In this document: piece after piece, positions 38,891 to 46,186 of the stretch
How the letters are laid out: each line of letters begins with the position of its first letter
Position numbering within the stretch: the stretch's first letter is position 1
Source of the DNA: Streptomyces sp. PTY087I2
GTDB lineage: Bacteria; Actinomycetota; Actinomycetes; Streptomycetales; Streptomycetaceae
Direction of reading: 5' to 3'
Length of the DNA: 49,205 nucleotides
Assembly (NCBI RefSeq): GCF_001687325.1
Contig: NZ_LZRD01000039.1
Coordinates: forward strand, 1,068-50,272
Notes under the pieces: generated by a model
Databases searched by the model: none
Told to the model about the DNA's origin: nothing
The model's input: the letters and a program-made list of their open reading frames with translations, nothing else
Position numbers and translations under genes: made by a program

Positions 38891-39712
38891 ATGGCTGTGG
38901 GGACGAGTGGTGAGCTGACGCACGGACGGCGGCTCGTGGGGGAGCTGATCCGTATCCACCGGGTACGGGCGGGACACACCCAGAAGGCGGCGGCGGATCT
39001 GCTGCTGATCTCGGAATCCCTGATGGGAGCGGTCGAGCGGGCGGAGCGCATCCCTTCACGGGACCTGCTGATGGACGCCGAACGGGCGTTCGCGGCGGAC
39101 GGGGCGCTGGAGGCGTGCTGCGATCTGGTGGACGAGGAGAAGTACCCGCCGAAGTTCCTGGACTGGGCGCGACTGGAACGGCTCGCGCGGGTCATCAGCG
39201 CGTACGAGACGATGCTGATCCCGGGCCTGCTCCAGACGGAGGCGTACGCGACAGCCCTGTTCCGGTCGCGCGTACCGGCGTACTCGGAGGAAGAGATCGT
39301 CCGGCTCGTCGAAGCACGGCTGGAGCGGCAGGCGGTGCTGACCCGCAAGCCGCCGCCGCGTATCGGGTACGTCATCGAGGAGTCGGCCTTGGACCGGACG
39401 TTGGGCGGCCCGGAGGTGCTGAAGGAGCAGTTGCTGCACGTGCTGGACTGCATCGAGCGGTTCAACCACCTGACGGTGCAGGTGATGCCGACGAATCAGC
39501 ACACGCACGCGGGGTTACTGGGCCCCATGCAGTTGATGTCCACGGCGGAAGGCCGCAATCTGGTGTACGTGGAGGCTCAGGGCGACGATAGGTTGATCTC
39601 GAAGCCGGAACAGGTGAGCGATCAGCTCGATCTCTTCGGCATTCTGCGGGCCCAGGCGCTCAACCCCTGGAAGTCGGCGGAGACCATCGAGACGAAGGTG
39701 AGGCAACTGTGA
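38891..39712 (+). CDS. XRE-family regulator with DUF5753 domain
   Basis: 273 residues. Residues about 13-60 form the helix-turn-helix domain (LIRIHRVRAGHTQKAAADLL; SESLMGAVERAER). Residues about 85-265 are the DUF5753 domain typical of Streptomyces (ISAYETMLIPGLLQTEAYAT; QVMPTNQHTHAGLLGPMQLM). ATG 38891 has a GGAGGG upstream. Codon 209 (39515-39517) is TTA, the rare leucine codon read by the bldA tRNA, so translation should be developmentally timed. The stop overlaps the following DUF397 gene as GTGA, the standard BldB/WhiJ-like pair arrangement. Confidence 0.93.
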   Translation: MAVGTSGELTHGRRLVGELIRIHRVRAGHTQKAAADLLLISESLMGAVERAERIPSRDLLMDAERAFAADGALEACCDLVDEEKYPPKFLDWARLERLARVISAYETMLIPGLLQTEAYATALFRSRVPAYSEEEIVRLVEARLERQAVLTRKPPPRIGYVIEESALDRTLGGPEVLKEQLLHVLDCIERFNHLTVQVMPTNQHTHAGLLGPMQLMSTAEGRNLVYVEAQGDDRLISKPEQVSDQLDLFGILRAQALNPWKSAETIETKVRQL

Positions 39713-39960
39713 GCCACGGACCCGGACTGACCTGGTTCAAGTCCAGCTACAGCAGCAACGAGGGCGCGGCCTGCATCGAAGTCGCCTACGACTGGCACAA
39801 GTCCAGCTACAGCGGCAACGAGGGTGGCGCCTGCGTCGAGGTCGCCACCTGCCCGCACACCGTCCACGTCCGCGACTCCAAGGTCACCGACGGCCCCACC
39901 TTCGCCGTCGCCCCGGCCGCCTGGACCACGTTCCTGAACCACGCGGTCGCCAACGGCTGA
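39709..39960 (+). CDS. DUF397 protein with a duplicated motif
   Basis: 83 residues from GTG 39709, coupled to the XRE gene. Two copies of the DUF397 core occur in tandem: WFKSSYSSNEGAACIEVA (about residues 9-26) and WHKSSYSGNEGGACVEVA (about residues 29-46). VHVRDSKVTDGPTFAVAPAA then ends the family pattern. DUF397 proteins antagonise or assist their DUF5753 regulator partner. The doubled first motif is a little unusual. Confidence 0.92.
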   Translation: MSHGPGLTWFKSSYSSNEGAACIEVAYDWHKSSYSGNEGGACVEVATCPHTVHVRDSKVTDGPTFAVAPAAWTTFLNHAVANG

Positions 39961-40545
39961 TCACAGCCCCGGCGCCCCCCACACCGGGAACCACCGCGAC
40001 AGGTCTTTCTCCACGCGGAGGTCGTCGCCGAGGGCGCCCCGGACCTGGAGTTCCCGTTGGTTGTCCCGCTTCTCGGCGTCGCCGGGGAGCGGGGCGAACG
40101 GGTAGAACGTGCCGCGTTTGTAGAGGTAGACCAGCGCCAGCGACCGGCCTTCCGCGTTCCGGAAGCCGATCAGCGAGCACAGCAGGTGCGGGCCGAAGCC
40201 GCCGTCCTGGAGCATCGTGTTGACCGCGTGCAGGTCGTTGACCAGGCCCGCCGTGTCGTCCGCCGGGTGGGTGGCCAGCAGCCAGGTGTAGCCGTACGCG
40301 TCCCGGCTGAACTCCACCGGGATGCCGCCGCGTTCCGTGTCCGCGTCCAGCAGTTCGCGTACGTCCTCCTGGAGCCGGGCGAAGCCGCCGCCCTCCACTC
40401 CTGCGAAGCAGACCGACCCCCGGCCGGTCGGGGTGAAGCCGGTGGCGGCCTGGAGGGTGAGGGCGGCGGAGGGGATGGCGAAGAGCTGGTCGAGGTCGGG
40501 GCGGACCGGTTTGCTGCGGCCGAGGATCGCGTCGAGCAGGCCCAC
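39961..40545 (-). CDS. pspAB: PspA-associated protein PspAB
   Basis: 194 residues from GTG 40545, with AAGGAG 9 bases upstream. The family signature is seen in MGLLDAILGRSKPVRPDLDQ, SRDAYGYTWLLATHP, HLLCSLIGFRNAEGRSLALV, and YLYKRGTFYPFAP. Family members are named for association with the PspA membrane-stress protein and are encoded beside htpX, as here, 20 bases downstream of it. The molecular role is not established. The gene abuts the convergent DUF397 gene with no gap. Confidence 0.85.
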   Translation of the reverse strand: MGLLDAILGRSKPVRPDLDQLFAIPSAALTLQAATGFTPTGRGSVCFAGVEGGGFARLQEDVRELLDADTERGGIPVEFSRDAYGYTWLLATHPADDTAGLVNDLHAVNTMLQDGGFGPHLLCSLIGFRNAEGRSLALVYLYKRGTFYPFAPLPGDAEKRDNQRELQVRGALGDDLRVEKDLSRWFPVWGAPGL

Positions 40546-40565
40546 GGGTGTAACTCCTTGAAGAC

Positions 40566-41474
40566 TCAGCGGGACAGGTCGGTGGAGATGCGGGACAGCT
40601 GGTCCAGACGCTGTTCCAGCGTGGGGTGCGAGGAGAACAGCCGGCCCAGGGACTCCTTCGCGGAGAACGCGGGCATGAAGTAGAACGCGTTGTACGGCTC
40701 CGCCTTCCGCAGGTCCTCCGTCGGGATACGGGCCATCTGCCCGCTGACCTTGGTGAGGGCCGAGGCGAGCGCGGAGGGGCGGCCGGTGAGCAGGGCGGCG
40801 GCCCGGTCGGCGGACAGCTCGCGGTAGCGGGAGAGCAGCCGGGTCAGCAGGAAGCTGATCGCGTACACGACGGCGCTGATCAACGGGATCAGCAGAAGCA
40901 GGATGCCCGCCGGGTCGTTTCCCGGGCGGCTGCGCGCGAAACCGCCCCACAGGGCGATCCGGGTCATGACGCCCGCCAGGACGCCGAGGAACGAGGCGAT
41001 GGTCATGACGGCCACGTCCCGGTGCGCGACGTGCGACATCTCGTGGGCGAGGACCCCTTCCAGCTCCTCCGGCTCCAGCCGGCGCAGCAGGCCCGTCGTC
41101 GCGCAGACCAGGGCCGTCTTCTCGCTGCGGCCGGTCGCGAACGCGTTCGGTACGTCGCTCTCGGCGATCGCCACCTTCGGCTTCTGCATGTCCGCCAGCG
41201 CGCAGATGCGGTCGATGGCGCCGTGCAGCTCGGGGGCCTGTTCGGGGGTGACCTCGCGGGCGCCCATGCCGTACGCGGCGATCCGGTCGCTGAACCAGAA
41301 CTGGGCGATGAACATGCCGCCCGTGATGATCAGGATGATCGGCCAGGAGCCCCGCAGGGCCGCGAGGAGCACGCCCACGAAGACGACGTAGAGCAGACCG
41401 ATCAGGAACATGGTGGTGACCATGCGGCCGGTCAGGCCCCGGTCGGGGGCGTAACGGGAGCGGGCTCTCGGCAT
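40566..41474 (-). CDS. htpX: HtpX-type zinc metalloprotease
   Basis: 302 residues, membrane M48B protease for quality control of damaged membrane proteins. Two N-terminal hydrophobic segments (VTTMFLIGLLYVVFVGVLLA; SWPIILIITGGMFIAQFWF) precede the zinc motif HEMSH (about residues 152-156) and the third ligand Glu in RYRELSADRAAALLTG. A further membrane pair lies between them. ATG 41474 is chosen; the frame extends upstream without features. It forms an operon with pspAB. Confidence 0.95.
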   Translation of the reverse strand: MPRARSRYAPDRGLTGRMVTTMFLIGLLYVVFVGVLLAALRGSWPIILIITGGMFIAQFWFSDRIAAYGMGAREVTPEQAPELHGAIDRICALADMQKPKVAIAESDVPNAFATGRSEKTALVCATTGLLRRLEPEELEGVLAHEMSHVAHRDVAVMTIASFLGVLAGVMTRIALWGGFARSRPGNDPAGILLLLIPLISAVVYAISFLLTRLLSRYRELSADRAAALLTGRPSALASALTKVSGQMARIPTEDLRKAEPYNAFYFMPAFSAKESLGRLFSSHPTLEQRLDQLSRISTDLSR

Positions 41475-41553
41475 CGGCGCCTCCCAACAGCTCAGCTGTC
41501 TCCCATAGTGCCCCTTTACGGTGAGAACCGGGTAAACATGCTGTCTGCACGGG

Positions 41554-42243
41554 TCACGGCCAGAGCAGCTCCCGCGTCCACTCGCCGCCCGTCCCCGCGC
41601 CCTCGGTACGGCGGTAGCGCAGCCGGATGTGGCGGCGCCGGGCATCGCCCTGGAAGAACTCGACCTCGGCCGGCTCGACGACGTACCGGGTCCAGGTCGG
41701 GGCCTCCGCGTCCGGCTCCGCCACCGCCCGGTCCCAGGCCGCGTCCGCCGTCCGGTGCAGCTCGGCCACCGAGCCGACGACCTCGCTCTGTGCCCCGGTC
41801 AGCGCGGCGGCCAGCGCCCCGGTGGACCGGGCGTGCAGGTCGGCGTGGCTCTCGGCCGGGGTGCAGCGGACGACGGGGCCCCGGACCCGTACCTGCCGGC
41901 CCTGCGCGGGCCAGTAGAAGCCGAGCGCGGCGTGCGGGCGGGCGGCGAGCTGGTGGCCCTTGGCGCTGGTGGCGTGGGAGGCGAAGTGCCAGCCGCGCTC
42001 GTCGGCGTCGTGCAGGAGCAGCGTGCGGACGTCCGGGAAACCCTCGGCGTCGGCCGTGGCCAGCGCCATCGCATGCGGCTCGGGCTGCCCCGCCGCCACG
42101 GCCTCGGCGAACCAGGCGTGGAACAGGGCGAGGGGCGCGGGCGGGGCCGCCTCCGGATCGAAGGCGGGCAGCTCGGTGTCCCAGACGCGCTGGGCGTGCA
42201 GGAGGTCGCGGAAGGAGCGCTGGGAGGTGTCGTCGTCGGCCAT
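41554..42243 (-). CDS. Pyridoxamine 5'-phosphate oxidase-like protein
   Basis: 229 residues, FMN split-barrel. The flavin-binding pattern is clear in PEPHAMALATADAEGFPDVR, SATSAKGHQLAARP-type and ALGFYWPAQGRQVRVRGPV. The C-terminus (VEFFQGDARRRHIRLRYRRT then GGEWTRELLWP) resembles the PdxH end (WxG...R...RLAP) but is diverged, so either a pyridoxal-phosphate synthase or a PhzG-like paralogue is possible. ATG 42243 is the start. It is divergent from a toxin-antitoxin operon. Confidence 0.85.
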   Translation of the reverse strand: MADDDTSQRSFRDLLHAQRVWDTELPAFDPEAAPPAPLALFHAWFAEAVAAGQPEPHAMALATADAEGFPDVRTLLLHDADERGWHFASHATSAKGHQLAARPHAALGFYWPAQGRQVRVRGPVVRCTPAESHADLHARSTGALAAALTGAQSEVVGSVAELHRTADAAWDRAVAEPDAEAPTWTRYVVEPAEVEFFQGDARRRHIRLRYRRTEGAGTGGEWTRELLWP

Positions 42244-42287
42244 GGGGCCATTGGACCGTACGGGGGCGTCGTCCTGTGTGGCTCAGC

Positions 42288-42325
42288 CGTGTAGCTCCAT
42301 GAGACACGGCGCGCTACCGTGGAGC
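42288..42325. promoter_or_regulatory. Nested inverted repeats before the toxin-antitoxin genes
   Basis: CCGTGT (42288-42293)/ACACGG (42304-42309) and GCTCCA (42294-42299)/TGGAGC (42320-42325) end 1 base before the antitoxin ATG. This is the position expected for an operator autoregulated by the antitoxin complex. Confidence 0.55.
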
Positions 42326-42326
42326 C

Positions 42327-42602
42327 ATGAAGACCATTACGCAGCGGGAGTTCCGGAACAACTCCGCCGAGGTCATGGACGCGGTGGAGGGCGGGGAGAC
42401 CTTCCACATCACCCGGAACGGCATAGAGGTCGCCGAACTGCGGCCGATCAGTCGCAAGAGGCAGCTCAGCGCCGAGGAGCTCGTGGCCCGGCACCGGCGG
42501 CTGCCCCGGGTCGACGGCGACCTGCTGCGCCGCGAGGCGGACGAGTTCTTCGGCACGGAGGACCGGGTCGGCGACGACGTGTGGGAGCGCAACAGTGGCT
42601 GA
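42327..42602 (+). CDS. Phd/YefM-type antitoxin
   Basis: 91 residues. The N-terminus MKTITQREFRNNSAEVMDAV and ETFHITRNGIEVAELRPI is the Phd/YefM DNA-binding and dimerisation domain. The remaining ~45 charged residues are the toxin-neutralising tail. ATG 42327. The stop overlaps the toxin start by 8 bases. It probably represses its own promoter through the inverted repeats directly upstream. Confidence 0.93.
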   Translation: MKTITQREFRNNSAEVMDAVEGGETFHITRNGIEVAELRPISRKRQLSAEELVARHRRLPRVDGDLLRREADEFFGTEDRVGDDVWERNSG

Positions 42603-42999
42603 GCGGTACCGCACGGGGGTGCTCGACACCTGTACCTACATCGACCTCGACCTGTTGGATCCGGAGCAGCTGCCCGTCCTGCCCGTCCTCACCGCCGTAT
42701 CGCTGGCCGAACTCCAGCAAGGGGCGGCCATGGCGAAGGACCCGCTGGTGCGGGCCGCCCGGACGGAGAAGCTGGGCGCGGCCGTGGCGGACTTCGAGCC
42801 GCTGCCCTTCGACGGTGATGCCGCCGCGCGATACGGGACCCTCGTCGCGCTCGTCATCGCGGCCGGGCGTGATCCCCGGCCGCGCCGCACGGACTTGATG
42901 ATTGCGTCCATCGCGTCGGTCCGGGGCCTGCCGCTCTTCACCCGCAACGCCGACGACTTCAAGGGTCTGGAGAGCATGGTCACCGTCGTCGGGCTGTGA
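42595..42999 (+). CDS. PIN-domain toxin (VapC-like)
   Basis: 134 residues from GTG 42595. PIN nucleases cleave RNA, often initiator tRNA or rRNA loops. Acidic residues sit at the expected places: D11 in VLDTCTYID, E39 in SLAELQQG, D100 in RRTDLMIASIA and D120 in FTRNADDF. Fully overlapping translation with the antitoxin gives stoichiometric control. No sign of inactivation. Confidence 0.93.
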   Translation: MAERYRTGVLDTCTYIDLDLLDPEQLPVLPVLTAVSLAELQQGAAMAKDPLVRAARTEKLGAAVADFEPLPFDGDAAARYGTLVALVIAAGRDPRPRRTDLMIASIASVRGLPLFTRNADDFKGLESMVTVVGL

Positions 43000-43014
43000 T
43001 GAGGACCGGGCCCC

Positions 43015-44187
43015 TCACCCCCGCCCCAGCACCACCGTCCCCGACGAGCAGAACCAGCCGCCCGTCCCCGACGCCACCGCCAGCTCCGGCAGTCCGCCCC
43101 CGGCCCTCACCACCTGTCGCTGTCCCGCCTCGCCGCGCAGTTGCCGTACCGCCTCCACCAGCAGGAACAGCCCGCGCATCCCGGGGTGGCAGGCGGACAG
43201 GCCGCCGCCATCCGTGTTCACCGGGAGCTCGCCGCGCAGCCCGGTGCGGCCCTTCTCGACGAACGCGCCGCCCTCGCCCTTCGCGCAGAAGCCCAGGTCC
43301 TCCAGCGTCACCAGCGTCATGTACGTGAACGCGTCGTAGATCTCGGCCAGGTCGATGTCGGCCGGCCGCACCCCGGCCCGTTCGAAGGCCAGGCGGCCGG
43401 AGACGGCGGCGGGGGAGACCGTGAAGTCCTCCCACTCGGACATCGTGGCGTGCGAGGTGTGCTCCCCGGTGCCGAGGATCCACACCGGGGCCTTCGCCGT
43501 GTCCGGTACGTACTCCTCGGCGGCCAGCAGCACCGCGCAGCCCCCGTCGCTGCGGATGCAGCAGTGCAGCTTGGTGAACGGGTCCGCGATCATGGGGCCC
43601 GCCAGCACCTCGTCCACCGTGATCGGGTCCCGGAACATCGCCTCCGGGTTCGCCGCCGCGTTCGCCCGTGCCGTCACCGCCACCTCGGCGAGCTGCTCCA
43701 GCGTCGTGCCGTACGCGTGCATGTGGCGGCGGGCGGCCATCGCGTACTTGGCGATCAGGCTGTGCCCGTACGGCACCTCGAACTGCGCCGGCCCCCGCGC
43801 CCCGAACGACAGGTTCGACGTGCGGCGGCCCGCCTTGATGTCGGCCCGGGCCGTCGACCCGTAGACCAGCAGCACCGCCCGCGCCCGGCCCGCCGCGATC
43901 GCGTCCGCCGCGTGGGCGGCCATCACCTCCCAGGTGGCGCCGCCCACCGCCGTCGAGTCGACCCAGGTGGGCCGCAGCCCCAGGTACTCGGCGACCTCCA
44001 CCGGGGCCAGGGTCCCGAGCCCCGCCGATGCGAAGCCGTCGACGAGCGAGCGGTCGAGGCCGGAGTCGGCGAGGGCGCGGCGGGCGGCCTGGGCGTGCAG
44101 GGCGTATGGCGTGGCGTCGTCGACGCGCCCGCAGTCCGCGAGCGCCACGCCGACGACGGCCACCTTGCGAGGACCGGGAGCGGGCAT
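43015..44187 (-). CDS. Thiolase-like protein (lipid-transfer/Ltp2-type)
   Basis: 390 residues of the thiolase fold. The N-terminal position of the usual nucleophilic Cys reads VDSTAVGGATWEVMA (about residues 76-90), without Cys. The C-terminal segment GGGLSACHPGMRGLFLLVEA keeps a His-Pro, and EIYDAFTYMTLVTLEDLGFC is typical of SCP-x/Ltp proteins. Canonical thiolysis is therefore unlikely; retro-aldol cleavage with a DUF35 partner, as known for Ltp2, is more plausible. ATG 44187 is the start (CGGGAGCGGG upstream); operator G lies 5 bases before it. It is divergent from an acyl-CoA dehydrogenase gene. Confidence 0.9.
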   Translation of the reverse strand: MPAPGPRKVAVVGVALADCGRVDDATPYALHAQAARRALADSGLDRSLVDGFASAGLGTLAPVEVAEYLGLRPTWVDSTAVGGATWEVMAAHAADAIAAGRARAVLLVYGSTARADIKAGRRTSNLSFGARGPAQFEVPYGHSLIAKYAMAARRHMHAYGTTLEQLAEVAVTARANAAANPEAMFRDPITVDEVLAGPMIADPFTKLHCCIRSDGGCAVLLAAEEYVPDTAKAPVWILGTGEHTSHATMSEWEDFTVSPAAVSGRLAFERAGVRPADIDLAEIYDAFTYMTLVTLEDLGFCAKGEGGAFVEKGRTGLRGELPVNTDGGGLSACHPGMRGLFLLVEAVRQLRGEAGQRQVVRAGGGLPELAVASGTGGWFCSSGTVVLGRG

Positions 44188-44191
44188 GAAT

Positions 44192-44206
44192 CTGACGGTA
44201 CATCAG
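44192..44206. promoter_or_regulatory. CTGAC-N5-GTCAG operator G
   Basis: CTGACGGTACATCAG, 5 bases upstream of the thiolase-like start, where it would overlap the leader or the transcription start. Confidence 0.75.
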
Positions 44207-44293
44207 ATGGTGGGTGTCGCAACCATGTGTGTGATGGCTTCCTCGGTCCGTGTGCGTGCGCGACTCTGGGAATTCCCGTTCCCCGCACCTAAT

Positions 44294-44308
44294 GTGATGG
44301 ATCGTCAG
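44294..44308. promoter_or_regulatory. CTGAC-N5-GTCAG operator H
   Basis: GTGATGGATCGTCAG, 43 bases before the acyl-CoA dehydrogenase start. The left arm is the weakest of the nine, the right arm perfect. Confidence 0.65.
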
Positions 44309-44350
44309 ATCAGGGGGCGTCGGCCGTCCCCGGGTGGAAGGAGCCCGCAG

Positions 44351-45556
44351 ATGGACGCCGCCCTCACCGCGGAACAGCACGAGATCCGCCGCACCCTGCG
44401 CGACCTGCTCGCCCGGCACGGCGGACCCGGCGCGATCCCCGCCGCCGTGGGCACCGCCGAGGGCTACGACCCGGCCCTGTGGCGCCGGCTCGCCGGGGAT
44501 CTGGGGCTGCCGGGGCTCGCGCTCGCGGAGGAGTACGGCGGGGCCGGCTGCACGGCCACCGAGCTGGCCCTCGCCTGCGAGGAGACCGGGCGTGCGCTGC
44601 TGCCCTCACCGCTCCTCGCCACCGCCGCCCTCGCCGCCCCCCTGATCGCCGCTCTCGGCACCCCGGACCAGCGCGCCGCCCTTCTGCCGCGGATCGCCGA
44701 CGGCACCCTGACCGCCGCCCTCGCCGTCCCCGGCGGCTCGCTCGCCACCGCCCTCGGCCTCACCGGCGACAACCGCGACGGGGCCTGGGCGGGCGGCGGC
44801 CGCGCCGGCGGCATCCAGGCCCACGGGGAGGGCGGCGAGCGGCGGCTGTACGGCGAGGCCGACCGGGTCCTGGACGGGCACAGCGTCGGGCTGCTCCTGG
44901 TCGCCGCCCACGCCGGGGGATACCCGCGCAGCCGTACGCAGTTGTTCCTGGTTGCCGGCGATGCGCCCGGGCTGACCCGTACCCGGCTCACCGCCCTCGA
45001 CGAGACCCGCCCCCTGGCCCGCCTCGAACTGCGCGACACCCCCGCCGAGCCGCTCGGCGCGGACGACACCGCCGACGCGGCCGCCGCCCTCGCCGCCGCC
45101 GGGCGCACGGCCGCCGCGATCCTCGCCGCCGAAGCGGTCGGGACGGCGGCGAGCGCCCTGGAGCGCACCGTCGAGTACGTGAAGGCGCGCGAACAGTTCG
45201 GCAGGGCCGTCGGCTCGTTCCAGGCCGTCAAGCACCGCCTCGCCGACCTGTACGTACGGGTCGAGGCGGCCCGCTCCGCCGCGTACCACGCCGCCCGCGA
45301 CCCCGAGTCCGGGCCGCTCGCGCTCGCCCAGGCCCTGGAGGCGGCCAGGATCACCACCGGCGAGGCCGTCCAGCTGCACGGCGGCATCGGCTTCACCTGG
45401 GAGCACGAGGCGCACCGCTATCTCAAACGGGCGGCGGGCGACGAACTGCTCTTCGGCCCGGTCCACCGGCTGCGCGACCACGCGGCGGAACGGGCCGGAC
45501 TCTTCGGGCCCGGACGGATGCCGCTCGCCGCTGCGCACGGGGCGGGCGTCCGGTGA
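44351..45556 (+). CDS. Acyl-CoA dehydrogenase
   Basis: 401 residues. N-terminal helical domain (DAALTAEQHEIRRTLRDLLA; GLPGLALAEEYGGAGCTATE) and C-terminal domain (EYVKAREQFGRAVGSFQAVK; VQLHGGIGFTWEHEAHRYLK) are intact. The middle domain lacks the EPxAGSD and GQKIWTS signatures seen in the dehydrogenases at 13198 and 18541, so it may be the partner half of a heteromer. ATG 44351. Coupled by GTGA to a Ddn-type oxidoreductase and controlled by operator H. Confidence 0.9.
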   Translation: MDAALTAEQHEIRRTLRDLLARHGGPGAIPAAVGTAEGYDPALWRRLAGDLGLPGLALAEEYGGAGCTATELALACEETGRALLPSPLLATAALAAPLIAALGTPDQRAALLPRIADGTLTAALAVPGGSLATALGLTGDNRDGAWAGGGRAGGIQAHGEGGERRLYGEADRVLDGHSVGLLLVAAHAGGYPRSRTQLFLVAGDAPGLTRTRLTALDETRPLARLELRDTPAEPLGADDTADAAAALAAAGRTAAAILAAEAVGTAASALERTVEYVKAREQFGRAVGSFQAVKHRLADLYVRVEAARSAAYHAARDPESGPLALAQALEAARITTGEAVQLHGGIGFTWEHEAHRYLKRAAGDELLFGPVHRLRDHAAERAGLFGPGRMPLAAAHGAGVR

Positions 45557-46038
45557 CCGGCGCCCGGGGTATGCGCCTGGTCCAGCGGGTCTCCTCGACC
45601 CGGGCCTTCGCGCTGATCGCCCCGCATGTGGTGCCCGTGCTGGACCGGGCCGTGCACCGGCTCACCCGGGGCAAGGTGCTGCTCAGCGCCCGGATGCTGC
45701 CGGGGCTCGTCCTCACGGTGCCGGGGGCGCGCACGGGCCGGCCGAGGACCACCCCGCTGGCCTGTATGCCCGAGGGGGACGTGGAGGGCGCCTGGATCCT
45801 GGTCGGCAGCAACTTCGGGCGCCCGGGTCACCCCGCCTGGACCGCGAACCTGCTGGCCCGCCCGGGCGAGGCCGTCGTCAACTGGCGCGGCCGGGACATC
45901 CCCGTACGCGCGACCCTGCTGGAGGGCGAGGAGCGGGCCCGGGTGTGGGAGGCCGCGCTCGCGTTCTGGCCGCCGTACGCGGCGTACCAGCGGCGGGTGG
46001 AGCGGCAGATCCGGTTGTTCCGGCTGGAGCGGCGGTAG
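45553..46038 (+). CDS. Deazaflavin (F420)-dependent nitroreductase-family protein
   Basis: 161 residues from GTG 45553, overlapping the dehydrogenase stop. The Ddn/DUF385 pattern is clear: LVLTVPGARTGRPRTTPLAC (phosphate-binding segment), WILVGSNFGRPGHPAWTANL and RDIPVRATLLEGEERARVWE. The family binds F420 or related cofactors and reduces enones, quinones or nitro groups. In this operon it may reduce an unsaturated ring or carry electrons; that is inference. Confidence 0.9.
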   Translation: MTGARGMRLVQRVSSTRAFALIAPHVVPVLDRAVHRLTRGKVLLSARMLPGLVLTVPGARTGRPRTTPLACMPEGDVEGAWILVGSNFGRPGHPAWTANLLARPGEAVVNWRGRDIPVRATLLEGEERARVWEAALAFWPPYAAYQRRVERQIRLFRLERR

Positions 46039-46043
46039 CCGGA

Positions 46044-46160
46044 GCGATGGCCGGAGTCGGTGGGCGCCGGGGCGATGGCCGGAGCCGGTGGCCGCCGGGA
46101 ACGTCCGGGGACGCCGACGGCGGACCACCCGCGGGGGTGCGTGGGGTGGTCCGCCGTCGG
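46044..46160. terminator. 28-bp tandem repeat followed by a 17-bp hairpin terminator
   Basis: GCGATGGCCGGAG-type units of 28 bp occur at 46044-46071 and 46072-46099. The arms 46114-46130 and 46144-46160 are perfect complements (17 bp) with a 13-base loop, separating convergent genes and likely terminating both. Confidence 0.85.
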
Positions 46161-46186
46161 TGAGACAGGACGGGGCGGGGGCGGGC

